Shown: in pieces, positions 7,504-15,407 of the stretch
How the letters are laid out: each line of letters opens with the position of its first letter
How positions within the stretch are numbered: the stretch's first letter is position 1
Assembly (NCBI GenBank): GCA_030018695.1
Contig: JASEHI010000024.1
Span: forward strand, 1 to 34,179
Direction: 5' to 3'
DNA from: Anaerolineales bacterium
GTDB taxonomy: Bacteria > Chloroflexota > Anaerolineae > Anaerolineales > Villigracilaceae
DNA: 34,179 nt
Translations under genes and position numbers: made by a program
Notes under the pieces: generated by a model
Seen by the model: only the letters and a program-made list of their open reading frames with translations
Told to the model about the DNA's origin: nothing
Databases searched by the model: none

Positions 7504-9189
7504 TTACCCTCCACTTGCCTCTTTATGCTGCCTGACCAACTCACGCCGCAGGATTTTGCCGACGGTTGTCTTGGGCAGTTCGCTGCGGTATTCGATGTGA
7601 GTGGGGACTTTGAAGGCGGCCAGGCGTTCCTTGCACCAGGCTTTGATCTCGTCCTCGGTGATCGTCTCGCCCGGCTTGACCACCACCCAGGCCTTGACGG
7701 TCTCGCCGCGGTGCGGATCCGGGATGCCCGCCACACCAACTTCTAGTACTTTTGGATTGGAGCTGATGGCCTCTTCAACCTCGCGCGGCCAAACCTGATA
7801 GCCGCCCGGTTTGATCAGTTCCTTCTTGCGGTCAACGATGTAGAAGTAACCGTCCTCGTCTATGCGGGCAATGTCGCCGGTGTAGAGCCAGCCGTCGCGC
7901 AGCGTGTTGGTGGTCTCAGTGGGCATGTTGTGATAGCCTTTCATCACCTGCGGGCCTTGGATGGTTATTTCGCCGATCTCGCCGACCGGCATTTCGGTTT
8001 TTCCATCCTCCAGGCTGACGATTTTGGCGATCACATCCGGGAGCGGCAGGCCGATCGAGCCGGTGCGGTTCTCACCCAGCAGGGGATTGCAGTGCGTAGC
8101 GGTCGGAGCTTCCGAGAGGCCGTAACCCTCGACCAACTTTCCACCGCTCAGGGCCTCGAATTTTTCCTTCGTTTCCCGCATCAAAGGCGCCGAACCGGAG
8201 ATACAGGCCTTGACGGAACTGAGACTATACTTGCCCGACTTGACATCGGCATGGTTGTTGAGCGCATTGTATAAGGTGGGAACACCCGGGAAGATGGTTG
8301 GATGGTATTTTTGGATGTTTCCCAGAACGTCGTGCAGGTCGCGCGGATTGGGCACCATCACCATGCTCGACCCGGTGAGCATGGCAAAAAGCATCCCGGC
8401 CACCATGCCATAGACATGGAAGAGCGGGATAGCCATTAGAACAATCTCGTTTCCTGGGTCCAGATTGGTCATCCAGGATTGCATTTGGAGGCCATTGGCG
8501 ATCAGGTTGCGGTGTAAGGCGATCGCGCCTTTCGAGATGCCGGTCGTACCGCCGCTGTATTGGAAGATGGCCGTGTCATCTGGCCCGACTTTGATCGCGG
8601 GACGGTCTTCGGGTTTGTACTTGGCCAGCAGCTCCTGGAACCAGATATCACCCGCTTCCAACGAGACCCGGAAGCCGCCTTTCTTTTCTTTTACCAGCGT
8701 AAAGAGCACGCGCAGGGCCGGCGGCAGGGTTTCCTTGATATTGGAAACAATGAGCGTTTTGATTTTGGTCTTGGGCTGGGCGGTCTTGATTATCTTGTAG
8801 AAATTGCTCATCACGAACATCACTTCGATGCCGGCGTCGTTGACTTGGTGTTCGATCTCCGGCGGTGTATACAATGGGTTGGTGGCGACGACGACGCCGC
8901 CAGCTTTCAGGATGCCGAAATAGCTCATCACGAACTGGGGTGTGTTCGGCATGAAAAGGCCGACGCGGTCGCCTTTCTTGATCCCCATCTTGGCAAGCGC
9001 GCCTGCAACCCGGTCGGTAATCTCATTCATCTCCCGGAAAGTGACGATCGCCCCCTTGAAGAGTGTGCAGGGCTTGTCTGGAAACTTGCGGGCGTTTTCC
9101 TCTAGGAAATAGAAAAGTGGAACAGCAGGATATTCGATTGTGTGTGGAACCCCCTTATCATATTTCTTATACCACGGGTAATCATTCAT
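7504..9189 (-). CDS. Long-chain fatty acid-CoA ligase (AMP-forming)
   Basis: A 561-residue ANL-superfamily enzyme that activates a fatty acid to its acyl-CoA via an acyl-adenylate. The P-loop motif is YSGGTTGISKGA, where the usual first motif is YTSGTTG. Later motifs are VEGYGLSEAPT, WLYTGDIARIDEDGYFYIVDRKKELIKPGG (in part) and the C-terminal LPKTTVGKILRREL with the catalytic lysine. I start at the ATG at 9189, which follows AGGAGGAG with a 5-nt gap, rather than an upstream in-frame ATG at 9282 that adds 31 unrelated residues. The chain length preference cannot be read from sequence. It probably works with the acyl-CoA dehydrogenase at 24613-25764 in fatty acid use (inference). Confidence 0.92.
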   Translation of the reverse strand: MNDYPWYKKYDKGVPHTIEYPAVPLFYFLEENARKFPDKPCTLFKGAIVTFREMNEITDRVAGALAKMGIKKGDRVGLFMPNTPQFVMSYFGILKAGGVVVATNPLYTPPEIEHQVNDAGIEVMFVMSNFYKIIKTAQPKTKIKTLIVSNIKETLPPALRVLFTLVKEKKGGFRVSLEAGDIWFQELLAKYKPEDRPAIKVGPDDTAIFQYSGGTTGISKGAIALHRNLIANGLQMQSWMTNLDPGNEIVLMAIPLFHVYGMVAGMLFAMLTGSSMVMVPNPRDLHDVLGNIQKYHPTIFPGVPTLYNALNNHADVKSGKYSLSSVKACISGSAPLMRETKEKFEALSGGKLVEGYGLSEAPTATHCNPLLGENRTGSIGLPLPDVIAKIVSLEDGKTEMPVGEIGEITIQGPQVMKGYHNMPTETTNTLRDGWLYTGDIARIDEDGYFYIVDRKKELIKPGGYQVWPREVEEAISSNPKVLEVGVAGIPDPHRGETVKAWVVVKPGETITEDEIKAWCKERLAAFKVPTHIEYRSELPKTTVGKILRRELVRQHKEASGG

Positions 9190-9327
9190 AGTTCTCCTCC
9201 TCGCCAGATAGAATAGGATGTTTACAGCCGAAGGACTACTCGGCATGTAATATAGTATAGAGGAAATATTGAGAAAAGTCAATCGGTTTGAGCAACTAAT
9301 TTACCTGTGAGGTGTTGCATTTGTATT

Positions 9328-10335
9328 TTATTCTGTTATTCTCGCCATGATATATGCGACCATCTCGTTCAGCGGGGTTTGGCCTGCGTCGAACCAGTGG
9401 ATCGTTGGGTCATCCGGCTTGAACCAATTTGCCTGTCGGCGGACGAAGACCCGTGTGGCGCGTTGGATGGCCTGCCTGGCTTGTTCCTGGGTCAGTTTGC
9501 TCTGCAGTACCATCACACACTCGCGATACCCGAGGGCGGAGAGGCTGGGCAGATCGGGCGAGTAACCCCGTTCGATCAGTCTCTGCACTTCATCCAGAAG
9601 ACCATTGGCAAACATGGCCTCGACGCGGGCATCCAGACGGGCATACAATTCAGGACGTGGGCGCTTCAGGCCGAGTGTCAGCAGGCGGTAAGGCGATTCG
9701 CTGTGTCCACGTTGCTCTGAAAAGCGCTTTCCCGTGCTCAGGATAACCTCCAGCGCCCGGATTGTCCGGCGCAGGTTGCGCGGATCAATTATTTCAGCCG
9801 CGAGCGGATCGAGAACTGCCAGCTTCGAATGCAGCCAGGCGTTACTTCTCTCCCTGGCTAAAGTTTCCAGATTGGCGCGCAGGCGCGGGTGCGGCGCCTG
9901 AGCCGGCGGTGTCCAAGCGTGCGTTACCGCGCGGATATATTGCCCCGTTCCTCCCACCAAAAACGGCAAGCGCCCGCGTTGATGGATATCTGCGATGGCC
10001 TGGATTGCGGCTTGCTGGAAAAAAGCCAGGCTCCAGGTCTCGTCCGGCTCGGCCACGTCAATCAGATGATGGCGAACGCGTGCTTGTTCGGCGGGGGGTG
10101 GCTTGGCAGTGCCGATATCCAGGCCGCGATAAAACAAGCGCGAATCAGCGGATACAATCTCACCGCTCAATCTTTCGGCGAGTTGCAGGCTGATCTCGGT
10201 CTTGCCGACCGCGGTCGGCCCGACGATCACGATTAGTGGAAGTCTCCCCTCTCCTTTTTGGAACCCCACAGGGCTGCTTCCCCCTGCGGGGACTATGCGC
10301 GAAGGGGTGGGGAGTGAGGGATTAAGCGAGGACAT
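9328..10335 (-). CDS. miaA: tRNA dimethylallyltransferase MiaA
   Basis: Transfers a dimethylallyl group from DMAPP to N6 of A37 in tRNAs that read codons starting with U. Motifs are the P-loop GPTAVGKT, SADSRLFYRGLDIGTAKP, HHLIDVAEPDE, LVGGTGQYIRAV and RRTIRALEV, then a C-terminal RRQANWF typical of the family. The start is uncertain. ATG 10335 overlaps the end of yraN by 14 nt and gives 335 residues, but its first 35 or so residues are unlike MiaA and come from a low-complexity stretch (10250-10330). The GTG at 10269, preceded by AGGGGG, would give a more typical N-terminus about 12 residues before the P-loop region. It is the last gene of the chain GT4 > yraN > miaA. Confidence 0.93.
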   Translation of the reverse strand: MSSLNPSLPTPSRIVPAGGSSPVGFQKGEGRLPLIVIVGPTAVGKTEISLQLAERLSGEIVSADSRLFYRGLDIGTAKPPPAEQARVRHHLIDVAEPDETWSLAFFQQAAIQAIADIHQRGRLPFLVGGTGQYIRAVTHAWTPPAQAPHPRLRANLETLARERSNAWLHSKLAVLDPLAAEIIDPRNLRRTIRALEVILSTGKRFSEQRGHSESPYRLLTLGLKRPRPELYARLDARVEAMFANGLLDEVQRLIERGYSPDLPSLSALGYRECVMVLQSKLTQEQARQAIQRATRVFVRRQANWFKPDDPTIHWFDAGQTPLNEMVAYIMARITE

Positions 10336-10684
10336 TTTCGAAGTGGGTGATGCGTGGGGGTTGGCCGCCGGGGGCGCCTTCGACGGCGATGACATCGAAT
10401 TGCCAGTCGCCATCCAGTTCATGTTCCTGGAGGTAATGTTCGGCCGCGGCCAGCATGTGCGCTTGCTTGCGTGGGGTGACCGAATCTTCAGGGTAGCCGA
10501 ATGTGTACGAGGTGCGCGTCTTGACCTCTACAAAGACGATCTGATTTTCCCGTTGACAAATTAGATCAATCTCTCCGTAAGGTGTGCGGGCGTTTGTCGT
10601 CAGCAGGCTGAAACCCTTTTTTATCAGGTATTCTGCGGCGATATTCTCCCCCCAGCGGCCAATCCTCTGCCTCCTGTCGTTCAT
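10322..10684 (-). CDS. YraN family (UPF0102) nuclease-like protein
   Basis: A 120-residue protein with the UPF0102 signature: RIGRWGENIAAEYLIKKGF near the N-terminus, then YGEIDLICQ...IVFVEVKTR, which carries the PD-(D/E)XK-like E-x-D and ExK residues (GEID and VEVK). The family has a Holliday-junction-resolvase-like fold, but its role is not settled. Its ATG overlaps the stop of the glycosyltransferase gene as ATGA, and its end overlaps the miaA start, so the three genes are probably cotranscribed and translationally coupled. Confidence 0.9.
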   Translation of the reverse strand: MNDRRQRIGRWGENIAAEYLIKKGFSLLTTNARTPYGEIDLICQRENQIVFVEVKTRTSYTFGYPEDSVTPRKQAHMLAAAEHYLQEHELDGDWQFDVIAVEGAPGGQPPRITHFENVLA

Positions 10685-11880
10685 CCTCGAAATTTCTCCA
10701 GGATACTTTGCAAGTGGACGATCAATCCACGCTTGCGCGGCTCCGCTTTGTAAACCAGATGCTTGTAATGCTCAATCATCGTCTGCGTCGTCCGTTCGAT
10801 GGCATATTTTTCGGTAGTTTTTTTGGCAGCTTGTCCCATCTTGTGGCGCAGTTCGCGATCCAGACACAAGCGGGTCATCTTGGCTGCAAAAGCTGCCTGG
10901 TCTTCACTTGAAAGGAAGCCAGTGATACCATCTTCGATGGTATCACCCACGCCGACGGATTGAATTCCAAGCACGGGAAGGCCGGTTGCCATTGCCTCGA
11001 TCACAGATAAGGGGTGCACTTCGGAAAGAGAGGCAGTGACGAAAACGTCGCACATAGCCAGGTAGGCTGGCAATAAGTCGTAATCCAGCATACCGAAGAA
11101 GTGGATTCGCTTTGATGCGCCGCTTCCAGCGGCTTGATGCTTAAGAGCCTGCTCCTCAGGTCCGCCGCCGATGATTACCAAATGGACATTTTCAATCGCC
11201 TCCGCGACACCCGCAAAGGCCTTGATCAGGAAGCTGAGATTCTTCTCCGGGGCTAGCCGCCCAGAGAAGGCAAAGATGATATCCTCTGCTTTGAAGCCGA
11301 TTTTGGTTCGTTGGGCAGATTGCCCATTTTGGTGGAAAAGTTGAAGTTCGACTCCATTGGGGACGATTTCGATGTGACTCTTCACCCCCAGTTTTTGTAA
11401 CACCTGCGCCATGCCAGTTGAGGGTGAAATCACCAAATCCACCGCATTGCAAAATGACGGCATATAGCTTTCCAGGAACGAAGCGCTGATCTCCTCCGGC
11501 AGGAGCGGCAGGTAGGCTTGGGCATAAAGATCATAACGGGTATGATTGGTGAAGAGGAGCGGGATGCGCAAAGGGCGGCAATAGCGCAAGGCCAGTCGTC
11601 CACTCAGGAAGGGATGGTGGATGTGGACCACGTCCATCGTCTGGAGCAGCGCTTTCACCTGGCGACTGTAATGGAAGGACAGGTAATAGCCAGAAACCAC
11701 CAGTTGAAGCCCGGGCGAGCGAAAAATATGCGTCTCATCATCTTTGTAATCCAGGTCGCCAAACGTAAATACGAAGACCTCATGCCCGGCTTGTTCGAGG
11801 TAACGTTTGTTCAAGCTGATATAATTCGTAATGCCACTGATGTGCGGTGTGTACAAATCTGTCATCATGCCGATACGCAT
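10681..11880 (-). CDS. Glycosyltransferase family 4 (GT-B fold)
   Basis: A 399-residue GT-B glycosyltransferase. The N-terminal acceptor domain begins RIGMMTDLYTPHISGITNY and contains VVHIHHPFLSG; the donor domain has FSGRLAPEKNLSFLIKAF, VIIGGGPEE and the EX7E motif in SEVHPLSVIEAMATGLPV. This arrangement is typical of enzymes that transfer a sugar from a nucleotide sugar to a lipid such as diacylglycerol or phosphatidylinositol, so a role in glycolipid synthesis is likely, though acceptor and sugar are not determined. I start at ATG 11880, which follows GGAGAAG with a 7-nt gap, rather than an in-frame ATG at 11955 inside repeat-like sequence. Confidence 0.9.
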   Translation of the reverse strand: MRIGMMTDLYTPHISGITNYISLNKRYLEQAGHEVFVFTFGDLDYKDDETHIFRSPGLQLVVSGYYLSFHYSRQVKALLQTMDVVHIHHPFLSGRLALRYCRPLRIPLLFTNHTRYDLYAQAYLPLLPEEISASFLESYMPSFCNAVDLVISPSTGMAQVLQKLGVKSHIEIVPNGVELQLFHQNGQSAQRTKIGFKAEDIIFAFSGRLAPEKNLSFLIKAFAGVAEAIENVHLVIIGGGPEEQALKHQAAGSGASKRIHFFGMLDYDLLPAYLAMCDVFVTASLSEVHPLSVIEAMATGLPVLGIQSVGVGDTIEDGITGFLSSEDQAAFAAKMTRLCLDRELRHKMGQAAKKTTEKYAIERTTQTMIEHYKHLVYKAEPRKRGLIVHLQSILEKFRG

Positions 11881-11945
11881 ATTTGCACTTCTCCAATCAA
11901 TTATCCTTCGGCAATAAATCCTGATTCTCTTTTGCATCGAATTTT

Positions 11946-12201
11946 TGCGCAGCACCTACTCGGCACGAATTTCCCGAAGAAAATTCGCCCAATTCGTGTA
12001 ATTCGATGCAGAAAAAGCTATTACCGATAATGTCTAATAACTGCTGATAGGATGGGATATACTCACATCCCAGAGAACCATCTTAAGTCAATGGCGATGA
12101 CCTGTCAAGGTAGGGTATAATTAATTTGTAATCAGTAACGCGGAATTCATTCCGCAACCAAAGGCGATATGAATATCGCGCTACCGAGTAGGTGCTGCGC
12201 A
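11946..12201. repeat. 256-bp segment bounded by a perfect 18-bp inverted repeat
   Basis: The perfect inverted repeat is TGCGCAGCACCTACTCGG at 11946-11963 and its complement at 12184-12201. The right copy directly abuts the dispersed double-hairpin repeat. The segment fills most of the 389-nt gap between the divergent glycosyltransferase and hypothetical genes. Inside are ATTCG-rich sequence near 11966-12005, a GGGAT/ATCCC hairpin near 12053-12072 and a TATAAT at 12116-12121. No open frame in it looks like a gene. Confidence 0.65.
12135..12184. repeat. Dispersed double-hairpin repeat, copy 2
   Basis: Near-identical to the copies at 3381-3432 and 18786-18836, with both hairpins (GCGGAAT/ATTCCGC and GCGATAT/ATATCGC) intact. 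It is followed immediately by the TACCGAGTAGG repeat, so two repeat families are joined here. Confidence 0.75.
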
Positions 12202-12217
12202 CAAAATCTTCTCGCAG

Positions 12218-12246
12218 TTGGCATAGTTTTTACAGAGTTATACTAT
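12218..12246 (+). promoter_or_regulatory. Sigma-70-type promoter for the two-gene hypothetical unit
   Basis: TTGGCA (12218-12223, 5 of 6 to consensus), a 17-nt spacer and TACTAT (12241-12246) precede the ATG at 12270 by 23 nt. A start near 12253 would leave a short leader. Confidence 0.5.
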
Positions 12247-12269
12247 AAATCATTAAACCAAGGCAGTCT

Positions 12270-13880
12270 ATGGCAAGCGCTCTTACAACTTTACCACTGG
12301 ATTATTGGAAATCCGCCACCGTCAGCAAGCAGGATCTTGAATTTACAATTAACTACCTTTTCGAGAACGAAACGCCGCTCACTGAAAAAGAGCTGCTGCC
12401 GGTTCTTGTTGCGGCGCGCATTGCTGCCGAGCGCGCATCCCTGCTCAAGAAGCAGCAGGGGGATGGAAAGATATACCTGCCCAAAGAACATTATCAACCA
12501 GGTGAAAAACTGGTCTTTTCCTCTCTGGATTGGCAGAGTGGAAAAGTGGTTGCCGTGCGTCCGGGTGTGAACCCCGAGGTCGGTGAGTTTGAAGTCATCG
12601 AAGTGGAGTTTGGCGACGGAAACAAGCGGGGCTTTGCCGCAAATCTGGCCGATCATAAACTCAACCAGCTGCTGGAAGCCGCGATTGATGATGATTCGCT
12701 CGATATTGACAAGGTTCTTTCGACGTATAGCGCGGAACTGGAGATAAAATTCGCGGCTGCCCTGAAAGGCGACGAAGGTTTGGTGCAGATTGCCGGGCGC
12801 TGGTTCCCGCGGGCGCTGTTGGTGGATGTAAACGTTGGACATCTCAATCTTGCCGAGGCAGTTCTGGATGAAGCCAATGGTAAACCATTACCGACTCTCG
12901 CCTTGCTTGAACAAGTCGAATTGCCGGAGAAGGTAAACCCCAAGCTGATCGAATTTTCGATGAATTACGCTCTCCAAGAGGATGAGCGCTTCGACGAAAT
13001 TGGACCGGCCGGGGAGGTGCTGTGGTATCTCCATCGGCTGGAACCGGAAGATGTCCGCCAGACGCCGCTGCAATTGCGTTATTCACCCGTAGCTTATGAC
13101 CGCTCGGTGCTAAGCGCTGAAATGCTGGGGCTGGAGGCCGAGCTGAAGGATGAGTTGAGTGACCTGGCTTCACCACCCGGGCAAGTGGAGGAGGTTGTCG
13201 TCAGCCTGACCTATCCCCATTGGCGGGCTGGCACGTTGCCGGTCTCAGCGCAAGTACGCACATTATTCCCGACCGCTTACGAATCGCAGCGTGTTCGTTT
13301 TACCCTGATAGATGGACAGACAAAGGAGGCGATGCCGGCTTGGGTCGTGCGGCAAAACCGGTATGTTTATGGCTTGAGCGAGTGGTATCGAAAGTATAAC
13401 CTGATCCCTGGCAGCCTGATCGTGGTGCGTAAGGGCAAAATCCGCGGGCAGGTCATTGTCCAGGCCAGGACTCGCCGTCCGACAAAAGAATGGGTGCGCA
13501 CGGTTCTGGTTGGACGGGATGGGGGCATCGTGTTTGCGATGCTGAAACAGAACATTGCGGCTGATTACAACGAGAGGATGATCGTCGTAGTTCCTGACGT
13601 GGACGCAGTAGACCGGGCCTGGGCGCAGGTAGCCAGGCAACAGCCGCCGCTTGAAGTGATGGTCATGAATAATATGCGTGACTTGACCAGGTTGAACTTA
13701 CAGGGTCATGTCCATGCCCAGGAATTGTATTCGGCGATAAATATTTCCCGCCGATGTCCGCCCGGCCCGTTGCTGGTTATGCTGGTAACCCAACCCGGAT
13801 TCACGCATATCGGCGATATGCACTTCCGCCTGGAAGATCCTGATCATGGTAGGGCAGTCACCTACCATTACGGAGGCTGA
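12270..13880 (+). CDS. Conserved-looking hypothetical protein, first gene of a two-gene unit
   Basis: A 536-residue protein I do not recognise. It has no signal peptide or membrane segment and looks cytosolic. Residues about 15-60 are helical and acidic (NYLFENETPLTEKELLPVLVAARIAAERASLL), suggestive of a winged-helix-like module. About 65-125 resembles a small beta-barrel (GEKLVFSSLDWQSGKVVAVRPG). The middle is acidic and helical. The C-terminal half contains beta-rich stretches (PAWVVRQNRYVYGLSEWY, GSLIVVRKGKIRGQVIV) and ends with basic and aromatic segments. Two nucleotides separate its stop from the next ATG, and it has its own promoter-like sequence. The basic QARTRRPTKEW region might bind nucleic acid; that is a guess. 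Confidence 0.85.
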   Translation: MASALTTLPLDYWKSATVSKQDLEFTINYLFENETPLTEKELLPVLVAARIAAERASLLKKQQGDGKIYLPKEHYQPGEKLVFSSLDWQSGKVVAVRPGVNPEVGEFEVIEVEFGDGNKRGFAANLADHKLNQLLEAAIDDDSLDIDKVLSTYSAELEIKFAAALKGDEGLVQIAGRWFPRALLVDVNVGHLNLAEAVLDEANGKPLPTLALLEQVELPEKVNPKLIEFSMNYALQEDERFDEIGPAGEVLWYLHRLEPEDVRQTPLQLRYSPVAYDRSVLSAEMLGLEAELKDELSDLASPPGQVEEVVVSLTYPHWRAGTLPVSAQVRTLFPTAYESQRVRFTLIDGQTKEAMPAWVVRQNRYVYGLSEWYRKYNLIPGSLIVVRKGKIRGQVIVQARTRRPTKEWVRTVLVGRDGGIVFAMLKQNIAADYNERMIVVVPDVDAVDRAWAQVARQQPPLEVMVMNNMRDLTRLNLQGHVHAQELYSAINISRRCPPGPLLVMLVTQPGFTHIGDMHFRLEDPDHGRAVTYHYGG

Positions 13881-13882
13881 GG

Positions 13883-14317
13883 ATGAGCGAATTCAAGAGA
13901 TTCAGCCTTGTCAAGCCAACCGTGCAGATGCCCTTCCACATTGACTTTGAATGGTGGCAAAATAATGATCGCAACTGGCGCGTTGAATTACGCAGCCTGT
14001 TATGCGTGGAACACCAGGCGGCTTTCGCAGACTTGCCTGAGACTCAGATGATTGATTGGATTGACCCAGAAACGGCCGAGGTGCGCCAGTTGGATGGCTT
14101 GCAACATGCCCTGATCAATCATTGCGCCCGGCAGGAAGGGTTTTTGACTAAACACACCACCCTGGTGGATGCAGTCTTTCGTTTGCTGTTGGCAAATGGC
14201 AATGCGCCATTATCGGCGCTGGAACTTGGCGCGAAACTCAACCGTCCGGCGGATATCATCTTGCGGACGTTGGGCGGCCCGCGCGTCTATAAGGGTCTGC
14301 GTCTATTCGCAGGATAA
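13883..14317 (+). CDS. Hypothetical protein, second gene of the unit
   Basis: A 144-residue protein of unknown function. The N-terminal half is rich in Trp and acidic residues (IDFEWWQNNDRNWRVELRSLL, MIDWIDPETAEVRQLDG). Residues about 75-135 look like a winged-helix: an HALINHCARQEGF helix, LVDAVFRLLLANGNAPLSALELGAKL, a turn, then PADIILRTLGG and a short wing ending KGLRLF. This suggests DNA binding or a protein-interaction wHTH (inference). The ribosome site GGAGG lies inside the last codons of the upstream gene and the gap is 2 nt, so the two are coupled and probably work together. The tRNA-Arg gene follows 12 nt after the stop. Confidence 0.82.
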   Translation: MSEFKRFSLVKPTVQMPFHIDFEWWQNNDRNWRVELRSLLCVEHQAAFADLPETQMIDWIDPETAEVRQLDGLQHALINHCARQEGFLTKHTTLVDAVFRLLLANGNAPLSALELGAKLNRPADIILRTLGGPRVYKGLRLFAG

Positions 14318-14329
14318 TTTATTTTTCAA

Positions 14330-14401
14330 GCCCCTATAGCTTAATGGACAAAGCCGCGGCCTTCTAAGCCGTTGATCCAGGTTCGAGTCCTGGTAGGGGC
14401 A
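14330..14401 (+). tRNA. tRNA-Arg (anticodon UCU)
   Basis: A complete cloverleaf: acceptor GCCCCTA/TAGGGGC, D-stem GCTT/AAGC, anticodon stem GCGGC/GCCGT with loop CTTCTAA (anticodon TCT at 14363-14365), T-arm CCAGG-TTCGAGT-CCTGG, and discriminator A at 14401. CCA is not encoded. It reads AGA and AGG. Confidence 0.97.
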
Positions 14402-14432
14402 TTATTGCTTATCTTACAGGAGAATTGTTTCG

Positions 14433-14978
14433 ATGACTACCGAGCGTTTCGGGATTATCAAATTTCGGGGCAACGAAGTGACCGTAATCGGGCCGGACTT
14501 GAAGCCTGGTCAAGCCGCCCCGGAGTTCACCGTCCAAGGCCTCGACTGGGCGATGTTCAACGGCCTGGCCGGTACACACGGAAAGGTGCGCATCCTTGCA
14601 GCTGTCCCCTCCTTGGATACCGAGGTGTGTGACCGCGAGACGCGCCGCTTCAACCTGGAGGCGGCTGCGTTGGGCAAAGATATCGCCATTCTGGTTATCA
14701 GCACAGACCTGCCTTTTGCCCAAAAGCGGTGGTGCGGATCTTCTGGCGTAGATCAGGTGACGGTGCTATCAGACCACCTGACTGGCGAGTTCGGGATGCG
14801 CTACGGCGTGCTCATCAAAGAAACGAGGATCTTGCGCCGCGCGGTTTTTGTAGTCAATCGGGGCGGCAAAATCACCTATGCTGCTTATATGCCTGCGTTA
14901 GGTGAGGAGCCGAACTACGCCGAAGTACTGGCCGCTGCCGAAGGCCTACTTGGCGCAGGCTGCGCTTATATAGAGTAA
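14433..14978 (+). CDS. tpx: Thiol peroxidase (atypical 2-Cys peroxiredoxin)
   Basis: A 181-residue peroxiredoxin that reduces hydrogen peroxide and alkyl hydroperoxides with electrons from thioredoxin. The Tpx motif PSLDTEVC carries the peroxidatic Cys66 with T63 in the active site, and the resolving Cys101 sits in FAQKRWC, 35 residues on, as in Tpx and not in AhpC or BCP. The N-terminus has the family's short beta-hairpin (EVTVIGPDLKPGQAAPEF). AGGAG precedes the ATG with a 10-nt gap. A small heat-shock gene follows after 11 nt and then lon, so these three likely form a stress operon. Confidence 0.94.
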   Translation: MTTERFGIIKFRGNEVTVIGPDLKPGQAAPEFTVQGLDWAMFNGLAGTHGKVRILAAVPSLDTEVCDRETRRFNLEAAALGKDIAILVISTDLPFAQKRWCGSSGVDQVTVLSDHLTGEFGMRYGVLIKETRILRRAVFVVNRGGKITYAAYMPALGEEPNYAEVLAAAEGLLGAGCAYIE

Positions 14979-14989
14979 GGAGTAGCAAG

Positions 14990-15394
14990 ATGGCAACCCA
15001 AATCTGGAAATCAATCGCCTCCCCAGAGAGGACCTACGTGACGCTTCAAGCCATTGGCTGGCAGGTAAATCTCAGGTCGTATTCATGGAGTCCGCCGACC
15101 GATGTTTACGAGACGGAAACGTGCTTTGTGGTGCGCGTCGAAGTGGCCGGGATGCGCCAATCGGAATTTTCAATTAACGTCGAAGGAAACTACCTGGTCA
15201 TCAGTGGGGCACGCACCGATTTGTCCGAACGACGCGCCTATCACCAAATGGAAATCCGCTTTGGAGAATTCAGCACTGCAATCGAGTTGCCCTCGGGCGT
15301 CAATGTTGATCGCGCGGATGCGGAGTATGAGGATGGCTTCCTGAGTGTCGTCTTGCCCAAAATCAAACCTGCCGAAATAAAGATCATCAACTAA
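14990..15394 (+). CDS. Hsp20/alpha-crystallin small heat-shock protein
   Basis: A 134-residue small heat-shock protein that holds unfolding proteins in a refoldable state without ATP. After a short N-terminal arm, residues about 38-130 form the alpha-crystallin domain, with [19 protein letters not shown] at its start, [10 protein letters not shown] in the middle, [14 protein letters not shown], and the typical [12 protein letters not shown] before the C-terminal tail. The tail is very short; EIKI resembles the IXI anchor of oligomeric members. AAGGAG precedes the ATG. It sits between tpx and lon, consistent with a stress-response operon. Confidence 0.93.
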   Translation: MATQIWKSIASPERTYVTLQAIGWQVNLRSYSWSPPTDVYETETCFVVRVEVAGMRQSEFSINVEGNYLVISGARTDLSERRAYHQMEIRFGEFSTAIELPSGVNVDRADAEYEDGFLSVVLPKIKPAEIKIIN

Positions 15395-15407
15395 CTCTTA
15401 TCTTATT

